A DNA stretch of 64,000 nucleotides from contig CM114272.1 in NCBI GenBank assembly GCA_050084515.1, positions 32,426,001 to 32,490,000 of the forward strand. Direction: 5' to 3'. Of this stretch, positions 32,964-43,800 are shown piece by piece (within the stretch, counting starts at the first letter, position 1; each line of letters opens with the position of its first letter). The translations under genes and the position numbers were made by a program. The notes under the pieces were generated by a model. That model had not been told where the DNA came from. It searched no databases and saw nothing but the letters and a program-made list of their open reading frames with translations. Source of the stretch: Blasia pusilla (Eukaryota; Marchantiophyta; Marchantiopsida; Blasiales).

Positions 32964-34060
32964 TCATGGGGTCTCGCCCCCAGCCAGTGCCTCCACCATC
33001 TCGGTAGGCATGGGGCTCACCAATGCAACCGCTGTGATTTGTCGCGATCTCATCCGACGCTGCTCAGCCACTCCCAAGCTCAAGATCCATGTCAAACAGT
33101 TCAGGTCCATCGTTTGACCCAAGACATGGCGTCGTGATGCCTCTAATATTGACGGGACTACCGTCACTCCTAGGGGAAATCCCATCGCCTGCTCTCTCTC
33201 GTTGGCGTTGGGCTCCACCAACCTCTAAACCCGATCATCCCAAACCAAGCGAGGACCGGCCTCCTTGTATGCATAGGAAGCGATAAAACTCACAAATGTG
33301 GGAAAGGCTGCCCTCGGCCTGCCTACCCTGTTGACCATAGTCAACGGTGGTCAATCGTCGTGCCTCACTGCCTGTGATCGACAACCTAGATCCAGAATGG
33401 AATCCACTAACAAATGGGAGGGGCGCTCCACTCTCGCATACGCCCTCCGTAACACCGCATGGGGCACCAAGTTGGTCCACCATAGACGCGGGCGATGGGC
33501 TCTAGAACCTACACTCGCCGCATCCAAGAACACTGTTGGGCCGATCCAGGCACGCACCTGATGAGCACTCGTCACCATCCGTGACCTGGAGTCTCCTAAG
33601 ATGGGCACATTCTCCATAATGTAGGCTCGAGAATGAGATTGGTGCTCCTACAATTGCCGTAAGACCCTCAACATCTCCCAAAACAACGTGGACCGAGTAT
33701 CAACCAACCCGCTGCCTCGTCCAACACTCGATTGGCCCTAACATGGCCAACCAAAAATGACCAAATCAATGGTCCCTACCCGCTCTAAGTCCTGCGCCCC
33801 CAACAACGAAATATCCCTTGGTAGGGAACTCTAGTTTCCCTGTACCATAGTCGCAGACAATAAGTCAGGAAAATATAGGCGTAACTGCGCCACATACCGT
33901 AGTGAGATGCGCCTCGCAACATCATCACTCTCCACGTACAGGTACTGTTGTACTCGCACTCTTGCTTGCAAAACAGTAGCTAACCCGCTACTAATCCCTC
34001 CAAAGAGATCTAACATTTGAATACCCTCCTCCGGGATACACCACACAATGGGTGTGGTAT
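32964..34060 (-). pseudogene. C5-cytosine DNA methyltransferase domain of a gypsy polyprotein
   Basis: All main C5-methyltransferase motifs lie in order and in one frame. Motif I is LDLFGGISSGLATVL (34,013-33,969), where AdoMet binds. Motif IV is VIFGWPC (33,759-33,741), with the catalytic Cys followed by a TAG where Gln is usual. The motif VI ENV is at 33,614-33,606 (ENVPILGDS). Motif VIII is GSRAHRPRLWW (33,509-33,477). Motifs IX to X are EREQAMGFP and RRHVLGQTMDLN (33,195-33,099). Five in-frame stops interrupt it: TAG at 33,831, 33,738, 33,648 and 33,225 and TGA at 33,351. No frameshift is needed. The domain follows the protease directly and precedes RT, so it would be made as part of the Gag-Pol precursor. 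This copy cannot be active. Host DNMT capture is excluded by its place inside the retroelement frame and by homologous copies B and F. Confidence 0.85.
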
Positions 34061-34800
34061 CCAAGGGTGTCATCGTAGCACTTCCTGCTACCTCAGGTTC
34101 CTCAGACCCGTCATGCTCTGGTGCAAACGCCTCGCTCCACAAGGTTTGCACGTGCTCATCCGCCAATTGTCGAAGCTTCTCAGTCAAGCCCCACAGCGGC
34201 ACCTCTCCTCCACGGAATGATGCGGCTACCATAACACTCCTCTCCATAGAAATGTCAGGAACGGGAGTATCCTCTGCATGGATATGTCCCTCAATCAAAT
34301 CACTAGGCCAAGTGATGGCACTGCTAAATGCTGCTAAAGTTGGCATCTCTCCTGGCCGTTGCTCGATCACTACACATGTGAATCGAACAGGTAATAAGCT
34401 AAGGCGCCCATCACCTGACTTCCATCCTGGTCTGTAGGATGCTGACTCTTCCCAGTAATCCAGAGAAAACCCCATCGGGTATAACACTGATCCACCAACC
34501 AAGACGTCGTAGGACTCTGCATCAGTCACTATCGCCTTGGCTCGCACCACGGACTCATTTGTAGGATGTCCCGAGCGAATCCTCATCACGACCTCCTGTC
34601 GGATGATACACTATGTGGTTCTCGCTCCACCCAAGGATGTCTATATCTGGAATGGACAGCGCTCCACATTGGCTCTTGTCAAGCCCAAGCCTTTGAATGA
34701 CGCTTTCCCCAACATCAAGGGTTGCGCTCCTGAATCCAACAAGACGCGTTGCGGACTAAAAGCTCTACCTCCAGGTATCACCAACTAGAAGACCTCTCCT
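34060..34800 (-). pseudogene. retropepsin-like protease region of copy D
   Basis: RVLLDSGAQPLMLGK near 34,735-34,695 contains the D-S-G active site of retroviral-type aspartic proteases. SYDVLVGGSVLYPMGF (34,515-34,468) is the second conserved block. Three TAG codons break the frame between 34,610 and 34,795. A roughly 150-residue linker with SEAFAPEHDGSEEPE then leads into the methyltransferase. Copy B keeps the same order. Confidence 0.8.
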
Positions 34801-37311
34801 CGGTTATCCAGCAAAACAACACCAGGACAAGCCATGGCATGCTCTATCGCGGGTCTAGCGGGCATCTCCGCCATCCTAGTAGCCGCACCCTGCCATGAAT
34901 CTGACGTGGACAGCTCGAGCATCCGCTCCAAGGGCAGGACCATCACCTCCTCTGCAATCACCTCTAAACATGATGCAGGAACTCCAACTCCACGCTCACA
35001 TAGCGTAGCGGCCAGCCAAAAAGCCTTGGTGAGCGTACCCCCCAACGTCATAACATCAGAAGTAGAAAATAAAGGAGCGCGGTACACAATGGTGGCCGCC
35101 CCCAACAGCATGCTCGACACATGCCCCTCTTGAGCATCAACAATAGGAGTCGTCGTAGTGGCTTCTCCCATTGCCCTCCGTGCCTGCACACCAACAACAT
35201 CACCAACTCTCCAAGAACTCTGATCAAGACCCATCGATGGGGTTCTCATCGCCTCGGACAACGTGAAAGATTGAGGAAGTCTAGTATGTTTCTTGGCTTC
35301 CCCTCGCTATGGATCCAACTCTATGGCTGCTCCATGCGTCACAACTATGGCTGCCTCCATCTGGGCAACCTCGCACATCCAACCAGGATCCTCCATATCT
35401 CTGGCTGCTCCATATGATGTCGATACCACGGATCCGGCATTGGGTAATCTCAATGCCATAGTGGCAATCTGCTCCTGTAGCTGATATATCTGAGCAACCA
35501 TCCTAGCCTCACGCCCAGCATCTCCCTTGACGCGTATAGGTGGTAGGACTCTACCTCCTCCACGGGCAGCTCCACCATCCTGTCGGGCAACTCTAGCTCC
35601 TCGTCCCCCAATGGGACCACCAGGTGCACAATCTCTAGGCCCACCCGGACTGGCTACTTGCTCTGGTGCCCTCTCTGGCCCTCTGTCCAAACGTAACTCA
35701 GTATGTAAACTGAAACACCAGGCGCGTGTATGACCATACCTCTGATAATAGTCACACTGAAAACCTCCTGGTGCAGCACCATCTCACAATTCAAGAGTGT
35801 CAAGAACACTCTAAGCACACTCCATAAAAATATTTAATTTAACATATCTCAAACATAAAAAAAACTCACCAAGATCAACTCACACTCTGAATATATATAG
35901 TCAAAGCATGTAAATCAACTGAATCAAGTATATATATTCTATCTTGTACCCCTGATTTCATTGTCAAATTCATATTAGAGATCACCATTTCAATATCAAT
36001 CCATTGCACATCTATTGCATCATAACTGAACAAGGTTTTGGTGTTACCATGACCGAAAGACTTCCATGACCCAGACGAGTGCAATCGTGCTGATGATGGG
36101 ATCCACCACATGACCAACAAGTAATAATGGGCGGCTGCTGCTGAGCCGCATATGAAGGCGCAGGACTCTATGGCACGACCTCCCGGTATCCTCCTTGAGC
36201 TCATGGTGCCACAGTCAACCTATCTCCGAGTCCACGTTGTTGCACAGGTAGTGCAGACAATCGTGACTGCTCTCGCCCAGAACCCATGGTGGCTACGCTC
36301 TCCTCCGCCATGTTGCGCTCAATGTTCTTGGCGGTCGTGAAAACATCTCTCAACGTAGGGGAGGTGTTCATAAGAAGCACCCCCTCCCGCACTCGTGTCC
36401 GTAGGGTCTGGTCCAGCATCGCGTACCATGAATGGATAGCCTGAGCCTCTGTCACCCCCTGAGTGACGTTGATCAATCGGCGCAAGCGAGTATAAGCCTC
36501 ATGCAAACTCTCACTTGGGCGCCTGTGGAAATTGTGGATGCTCCGAAACTTCTCCGTCCGTACCCCTGGTAGCTCGCCCTCAACTCAGCAAAGAACTCAA
36601 CCATGGGGTTGAACCTGGGACGAACCGGACTAGACGGTGCAAGTGCTCCAATGCGAGTGATCCCTCCTAAAACATCACTAGTGGAAGAGGAAGTAGCCTC
36701 TCTTGACTCCTCCTCCTCATTTGGGAATGGCTCCGTCCATGACACATAGTGTGGGTCGTAGTAGAGTCGCCATGCCTCAATCTCCTGGGCATATCTGTGG
36801 GAGAACTCATGGTAATCGTCCATGGGTGCCCCCTCTAAATGCTGGAACATACCGTTCTATGCTGTAAACGGGTTGAACTCTCTAGAGTTCCTGGCCTCCT
36901 GGGAGTCGCACCAACTCCTAAACTCTGCTATGAAATCGTGCAACTCAATCGTGCCTACCGCACCTGAAAACCTACGGGGTCCTCTACCCCAATCGTCCAT
37001 CTCATACGCCCAACTGCTAGGACCACTCAATGTGTACGGTGGATCACTAACACACTCCTCTACAATGTGTGGCGATGTGCTCACAAACTCCTCTACATGC
37101 TCCTCCTCGTCTGAAGACGACACAGAAGGAGATTGAGGTGGTCTCTCACGTGGAGACCCTCAAAACCTCGCACCACTCCGGGTAAACCCTCCAGAGCTAC
37201 TCTCAAGTCCACTACCTCGCCTCTCAAAATCCTAAAAGGACGCGGTGATGGCCCTTGTGCCCCTCTCACATGATCACTCTCAACCTCGTGAGTAATCCCT
37301 CAATCACTCAT
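34785..37311 (-). pseudogene. Gag of copy D with CCHC zinc knuckle
   Basis: The N-terminal part is acidic and Ser-rich (SSSDEEEHVEEF). The capsid-like part follows (MDDYHEFSHRYAQEIEAW, RPRFNPMVEFFAEL, TRVREGVLLMNTSPTLRD). The knuckle CWSCGGSHHQHDC (36,119-36,081; C-x2-C-x3-H-x4-C) would bind RNA. After the AT-rich interruption comes a Gly/Arg-rich segment and a helix (MVAQIYQLQEQIATMALRL), then a linker to the protease. Assembly into virus-like particles is the family function. The start at 37,311 is inferred from the first ATG in a decayed frame; it could lie upstream. Confidence 0.7.
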
Positions 37312-39280
37312 CCCAAATATGCGGCACTCGATCTACACTCTCCCTCCCCGAGACGTGTAACGTACGGCAATAAGCGGCATGGTGCGGCAAATTGACCAGG
37401 CTATCATCTCATCGACAACCTACCCTGAACTCCGAATATCCCATACTGGTCTATGTCCCCTAAACTACATACATAAATGATGCTCTCAGCATCCACACAC
37501 CCAATATCCCCAAATAAACTACCCAAATCCCATAATCCCTCACACGAGCAGGGTAAAGGACCAAAATGGGTAACTTGAACACATGTTGATGTCGCTCCTC
37601 AGCAATTACGAATCTCGACCCCAACTCGGTCGTGGAGACAACTCCTCCAATCAGCAAGTCACACTGCTCCCGTACTGACGCTGCTTTAAACTCCTTGATG
37701 GACAGTGCGGTTCCAACGGAACGGTGCGGCGTTGTAGGCGGCACGGAACAGCAACGCCCTCGATGGTGGGATGCGGCACTTGGCAACATACCCTCCTCAA
37801 TCAACAATAAACCCACACTCTGCTCCACAATGACGGTGCGGCTACGCAATCGAGACGGTGCGGAGCGGCCACGAGCGGCACGGCACGGCAATCGGCGGCG
37901 CGTTGCGGCTACGGGCGTCACGGCATGGTACTCGATCATTGTCGAGCGGCTACCAATCACAACATAGCAGCATGAAGTGAAAACTCAAGCACCATAACCG
38001 GAGGTCATCTACCATCACTAGTTGATGATGAAACTTCGATGGCGGTGGCGGCCAAACCAAAGTATGTGATGGCGGCGCAAGTCAAAGAATCAACAGTGGT
38101 CGTGGAAGACCCTGGAAGACCCTCCACTTCGTAATGGCGGCAATGGCAACCAAAGGGTGGACAACGGCCCAATGCAGCTGTGAGCAACGCTGGGCAACGG
38201 CAACGGCCGACGATGGTCGGTGGCTGGTGGCTGGTGGACGGCGGTGGACTGTTGACGGTGACTATTGACCGTTGATGGTGACGATGGTCCGTTGATGGTG
38301 ACGGTTGACCGTTGACCAGTGACGGTGACTATGACTATGATGGCCGCCGCCGGCGTGGCGGCTGGTTTAGGGTTTGAACAATTTAACCCTAAAAATCGCC
38401 TAGCAATGGCAGTTTTTCAAGATTGACCATAACTTTTTACTTGCAACTCTAAATTGCACACCGTTTGTTGCACAACTTTACGATCTACAATAGCGTCAAA
38501 AAATATTTGGAATTGGACATTCCAATAAAAACTGACGGGGACTATCGTAAAGCCCAATGTCTCTTTCTCCTACACAAAAATTGGCAGTGCTTCCGCGCTG
38601 ATTTCTCCCAACTAAAATGTAAAACCTATAAAAATACAAATTAGTAAGCTACATGGTGCTCGTGATAGCACCAGCATGGGGCAATCCGCCCCCATAATCA
38701 ATCCCTGTCACAAATTGGGTAGCGCTTCCACGCGCCACTCTTCCACACGAAAAATCGGCAAATGCAAAGAACAATCAAAGCAGTCCTTGCTCCGGTGAGC
38801 ACTCCCATGAGCCGCTAAATGGGGAACACGGTCCCCAACCTGCAAAAACAGCGAGTGACTAGCGAGCTCCCCCATGAAGCTCTCTCACTCTCTCATTCCC
38901 TCTTTGTAAAGTAAGATCCAATCTCTCTCTACACCATCTCACACCATAGCTCTCAAATGTGTGCACTCTCTCTCGTGTCAAACCAAACCCACTCTCTTAA
39001 TGAGAGGCTTGGGTTACACTCACAAGGCAAGGGACCATAGCTCTGCCGCCTCATTCCAAGAGGTTCAACAAAGAGAGAATGAGCTCTCAAGCTCTCTCTT
39101 CTTGAGGTATACCCCTCCCCTCTCCCAAGCTCTCTTCATGGTAACCTATTCTCCCAAGTCACCTCCTTGGCTCTTGACCTGATGTAGGAGGTCAAGGGCC
39201 ACTTAACAAAAAATAGAAAGTCGATCATATACTCAAAATGGTACTTACCTAAAATAGTAAGTTCTTCAATATGGCTCCAA
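37312..39280. other. GC-richer non-coding stretch upstream of copy D
   Basis: Read on minus this precedes Gag, so it could include the leader and 5' LTR of copy D, but no TG...CA unit or primer site could be fixed. Between 38,205 and 38,345 it holds a degenerate tandem repeat of GTTGACGGTGACTATT-like units. A CT-rich part (38,880-39,130) contains several CTCTCTC runs. The open frames here look like compositional artefacts. Confidence 0.45.
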
Positions 39281-39406
39281 ATGAGCTTAAATGAAGGGGA
39301 AACCTACTCTCTCAGCTTTCCCTGGGCCTCAACAGGTCATCCTCGAGCTACTGAGCGTATCCTCCACTACTCACAAAGGTGCTCTACCAGATCTCACGGA
39401 TCTATC

Positions 39407-40380
39407 CTAAAAGACGTGATACCACCATTTGATGACTTTGTCGCATATTATCAATTTCTTGCCGATTGCAATCTTGGCGGCTTCTGTTACTCCAGGTTTC
39501 CACCATGCCATCACCATGTCCAAAGTTGTTCTTGTGAACCCAAAGGTCTTGACGGTAGATTCAATGAGAGTGTCAAATGCCAAGAGATTTTCTTCGAGCT
39601 TTCCAATGTACACCTTCTTGTTACCCTCATCTTGGAAGTCCTCTATCCTCCATTTCTTGATCACTCTCTTCATTGGTTTGGTCGAGAATTTTAGCCTTTG
39701 GTGTAACTCTATCCAAACCAATGAATGATCGGATCTTCCAATGTCTGTCGCATCCACTATGATCTTCCCACTGCGTGTATAGAGTTCCTCGTCCACAGCT
39801 ATGTAGTCTACAATATAGCTTTCATTCTCCTTGAAGTTGATCCTAGTCCAAGCCGGGGAACCCACCTTATGCCTATCGTTCAGTGCCATCAGTTGAAGCT
39901 CCCTCAACATCGTGATCAACCGTGTGCCATTGCCATTCACTCTCACATGTCCAAACATCCCGATCTCTGCTTGGGGATCAGTGCCTTGCCCCACCCAGCT
40001 GTTGAAGTCTCCCAGCAAGACTTTGTTCCCCTTTGTCCACCCAATATACATATCATGCGAGTTGCACTCTGCTCAGACTGTGATCCATATGTTGTGTTCA
40101 TACTCGAGCCCTGTGGTGATGATCTCACACTTATCCACCATGAAGTCTTCGATGAAGAACCTGACATCCTTCATACCTCTGTTGTTGTCTACTTGGGTGT
40201 TGCACATACTGTGGTACATGAGGTATCTCCCTTAACTTGGTTTCCCAAGTTTCCTAACCACCGCATATATGTATTTGATTTTTCAACAAAACTTCAGCAA
40301 CCTCCAACTGCTTCATTGGATGGGTCAATCCACAAAAGTTCTAGGTACCCAGACGGAGACTTGTCACTAAGTGGGTTTGG
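39407..40380 (-). pseudogene. LINE (non-LTR) apurinic endonuclease domain
   Basis: The minus-strand frame from 40,051 shows VLLGDFNSWVG, SYIVDYIAVDEEL and IGRSDHSLVWIEL. These are the G-D-F-N, D-Y-I and S-D-H motifs of the endonuclease that nicks target DNA for LINE insertion. Upstream, to about 40,370, related sequence continues in other frames (MYHSMCNTQVDN, HNIWITV). After the SDH motif the ORF2 linker begins (KRVIKKWRIEDFQ, and on to 39,407), but no reverse transcriptase follows. The element is truncated and frameshifted. Confidence 0.8.
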
Positions 40381-40384
40381 GATC

Positions 40385-42221
40385 ATCAGGCATGTTGTGT
40401 GCCTACTCCTCTTGAAAGTCAATCTCTAGTGTTGTGGAAGTGTACGTTTAGTAGGACACGCTCTCACTATTGATATACACCCAGACACACTCACGTTAGA
40501 GTGGTCTGGGTCAATAAGCCTTCCTCGCCTCGAATCATTCATCAAGCTTAACCTTCCTAGTTCTTCACTTCCCAACACGGGCAAGTCTTTCAAGACTTGA
40601 GACACTTTCTAGATAGTGCAAGTACCTAAAACGACATTTTCTTGCCTTGCGATCCCAACTGTTCAATGGACCTCGCTTGAGTCCTTAAACAAGACCCATG
40701 AAAATCAATCACGGGTTGGAATCCAAGAGTAGCCTTTGAAATCCACTCTTTTGGACTTGGCTTGGCCTTCGCATCCCAACGCCAACCTCCCAACCTATTC
40801 CGTGCCCTTGGTTCGCCTTGTGGCGCCCCAAAGTGGGATTTGGGTTCTAAGCATCTTTAGAGACCCTCCCCCTTGCTGGTACTTATGGATTCTCCGCCCT
40901 CCCCCTTTAGGACAAGACTCTTGGGCTACTCCTTATGGTCCTAAACCCAACTCCTCGTAGAATTATTTTTGGATAGTTTTTTTATCCCTCTTTATACTTT
41001 TTTCTCATATCTTTGGTATGTTTGGAACCTACTTCACATAAGCTTTTTAACACCATCTTACTTGTCCCAAACGCACCTCAAGTCTAAAAATTATGGTCCA
41101 AAATATTGTCAAAACCCCAGAATACTAGTCCCGTTCCGAGTCCAGTTCTCAACTAGACTCGACTCCTCTCAAGTTTCGGTTCAGGTTTGCTACAAGTTTC
41201 CTTAGTCAAAACCACAACGCATGAAACAATCAACCTTGCTCGCATCTCATATCTTGTATCTTCTTCAACAGACTTCTCCAACGAGCAACCATCCTAACGT
41301 GAACCCACTAGAGTTCTAATGTTTTGCTTGGCACTTATTTTGTTACGAGGATCACGACAATGTGAGTACCTCACTCACAAAGTTGCAAGTCATCCACATT
41401 TAGTTTACTAATAATTTGGAGGTTCAAGAACTCAAAAAGTACCCTCAAATGCAGAAATAGTTGCTTTTGAAATAATAAGAAAATTAATTGACTTCAAGTT
41501 ACATCAATGTTGTTGTAATTATAACGCTAATGTTAGTATTGGACGAAGTTTATATTCTTGCGATAGAGATTGATTGATCATGGTTATGGCCAACTATAGC
41601 TCATAGGTAAAGCTTATACTCACACTTCTGTACTAAGATAGAGAAATGATTATCCCATTTCTTAAATGGAACAAGATTTTAGATTTGAATCATCATAATC
41701 AAACCCTTACTAACGTGTTGGAACTTGCATCCACTCATACTGACATGGTTTTGAGAAACTACCCTCAACTTCAACGCGCACTTGTTCTCTCTATGGTGCA
41801 AAACATATCGTATGATTAGATGGCAAAGGATAATGAGGGACACAATGCTGCTTTCTTTCCACCTTGCACTCCATGAGCACTCTTGTCCCCCTTCCTCTCC
41901 ATGGGTAGTCTCTTCATGCCTCTAATTCCCTATCAAAGTGAAACGGAAAATTGGAGTAGGTTAGCTATATTGAACAACATTGCGAACAATTTTTTCAAAG
42001 AAAATTCATGGGTAACAATATAAGTTCAATCCAAAACATACATTGTTGGTGAAGGATGAACTTGGTAACAACATACTTTTTTAACATATAGTAAATAATA
42101 TCACCAATAAGTGAGGTCTTAAAAATGATGGCCTTAATGGTTATAGAATTAGTAAGTCATAAGGTTTACCTTACCACATCATAATCTAATAATTTTATGT
42201 TAAACAACTGAGATCAAAAGA
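40385..42221 (-). repeat. 1.8-kb repeat, left arm of a widely spaced inverted pair
   Basis: It matches the reverse complement of 55,421-57,383 almost end to end. The outer edge (GTGTGCCTACTCCTCTTGAAAG) touches the LINE endonuclease. The inner edge is TGAGATCAAAAG. Because it lies just 5' of the endonuclease on the minus strand it may be the 5' part (UTR and ORF1) of the same LINE. No ORF1 motif is legible. Confidence 0.75.
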
Positions 42222-43479
42222 TACCTTCCAAAACCAGCGATGAAGAGCCTTCACATTAAGAGGTTCCATGTTGCAAGCAGCCACACCTACGCCAAAGGCG
42301 TGCCCAATCAAAAACCTAAACTTGTTTTTTTTCTAGTTATAAAATAACATCTTTAGGGACTTGCAATATAGATTGGATAAATATACCATTGAAATGATCT
42401 ACATTAACTCAAGTCAATGCACAATAAGACAAATATAATATGTTGCAATTTCAATAAGTAATTTCAACCCTTAAGAGCATAATTGATGTAAATCCATAAG
42501 TAGAAACAATTGTGAAACTTAAAATTAGTTTGAGAAATCCTTCTTAGAGTAATTTAAAAGCCTAACTTGGTGTTGCCAAGATGGATTGTGTGGAATGATC
42601 ATATGAAGATTCTTTGATGATTCATTCTCTAAGTGTTTGGAAATGCAATTAGGAGTATTAAAAGCTATTTGTGCATCTATAATGTTACTATAGAGTGGGT
42701 TGAATTTAATATTGCTTTAGCACATCATATATGCATACCTAGATTATATATTAAAGAACTCGAGGTTTTGAAGAGTAGGAGAGTGGATAGAATGATTTGT
42801 ATGAAGTATGAAAGTAAAGCTTTGGGTCTTAAAAAAATGATCGCCTCCAGAATTGGGTTAGAATTCAAGCAACTTTAGTAGTTGTAAAGTACTCATTTGA
42901 TTTGTCTTGAGATCTAGAGTCCACTTCATTGATATGAGAAAGATAGTAAGAAGAGAGGGAAGTACAATTAGCTTACTATACAACATTGAGAAGAAGAAGT
43001 AGAAGAAAATTACATAAAGCTACTAAATAAGATTTGTGAAGATAAAGTATTTTTTAAAAGGTTTTGGTTATAATTTTACGAAGTTTCCCCTTTGAATGAG
43101 GAGATTTGCATTTAAACATATAATGAAGTGTAATAGTCTTTGTGTTTTTTTCTTTCTCCTTAACATAATCAATCATCCCTCCCTCATTCACACGATTCTA
43201 TAATCCGTTTATCAATATATCTTTTTAAGATTGCTTCGAATCTTGGTAGTAGCACCAAAAATATTTGAGCTTAATACGTAATATTACAACAAGGACATAG
43301 TTCCAAAAAATTAAAGCAAACAAATTTTGCTCCCCTAGATAATTAGATGTGAGAAAAAAAAAAATGACGAAATCATTGAAATCTTTACAAAACTTAGAGA
43401 TACAAAGTGGCCTAGTCCGTCCGTGCGCACACAGAAGAGCTTCAATGGAACTTGAACATGGAGATAACTCGACATACGA
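42222..43479. other. AT-rich stretch without a recognisable gene
   Basis: One small plus-strand frame at 42,633-42,878 starts MFGNAIRSIKSYL and ends IGLEFKQL; it has no family I recognise and is short enough to be chance. The rest is AT-rich with poly-A runs. Confidence 0.4.
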
Positions 43480-43800
43480 GAATGCGCTACCGCTGCGGCT
43501 CCCAACTATTTGACTACTCGGGAAAACTAGGGTTTTTACCTATTTTTCTTCGTTTTTATTAATAGAACATTTTGACTTCTTTCTTATTGCATCAGGTGCC
43601 CCGCACCCTGATGCAATATAGGGTAAGATAAACCTAGTAACGCTACTCCTAAACCCACCTACGTCATATTACTATGACTCCTTCGACGTCTAAGTCGGAA
43701 CCATCAATCTAGGCTTCTCCTCATACAAGGGGGCCGATCAGATTTATGGTGCTTAGAGAAGTGGATGTTGAGAATCCAACATTAGAATGGACTTATAACC
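43480..43800 (-). repeat. dispersed repeat, copy 2, with an inserted palindrome
   Basis: It is the reverse complement of 24,420-24,689, but has an extra hairpin at 43,585-43,618: TATTGCATCAGG and CCTGATGCAATA around a GC-rich loop. The other copy has no such hairpin at the matching point. Confidence 0.7.

Larger units (their letters stand above)
32620..37311 (-). mobile_element. Ty3/gypsy MTase-PHD family, copy D (5' half)
   Basis: The element reads on the minus strand from a probable Gag start at 37,311 to just before the RT. The last family-specific sequence, LTGGERRQIHQFLKSY near 32,700-32,650, is the linker that precedes RT in copy B. Most of the frame is shared: segments at 36,506-36,081, 35,690-35,307 and 35,261-32,964 are all in one phase. 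There is one frameshift near 36,500, and an AT-rich segment (about 35,820-36,060) lies between the zinc knuckle and the protease linker. RT, integrase, PHD and LTRs are absent from this copy. Confidence 0.8.

Noticed and set aside
32964-34060. Host DNA methyltransferase gene interrupted by transposons
   Set aside because: The domain is in frame with retropepsin and gag of copy D, and copies B and F have the same order, so it belongs to the retroelement.
42633-42878. Small open frame of 81 codons
   Set aside because: It has no motif, neighbour or composition that sets it apart from chance frames in AT-rich DNA.
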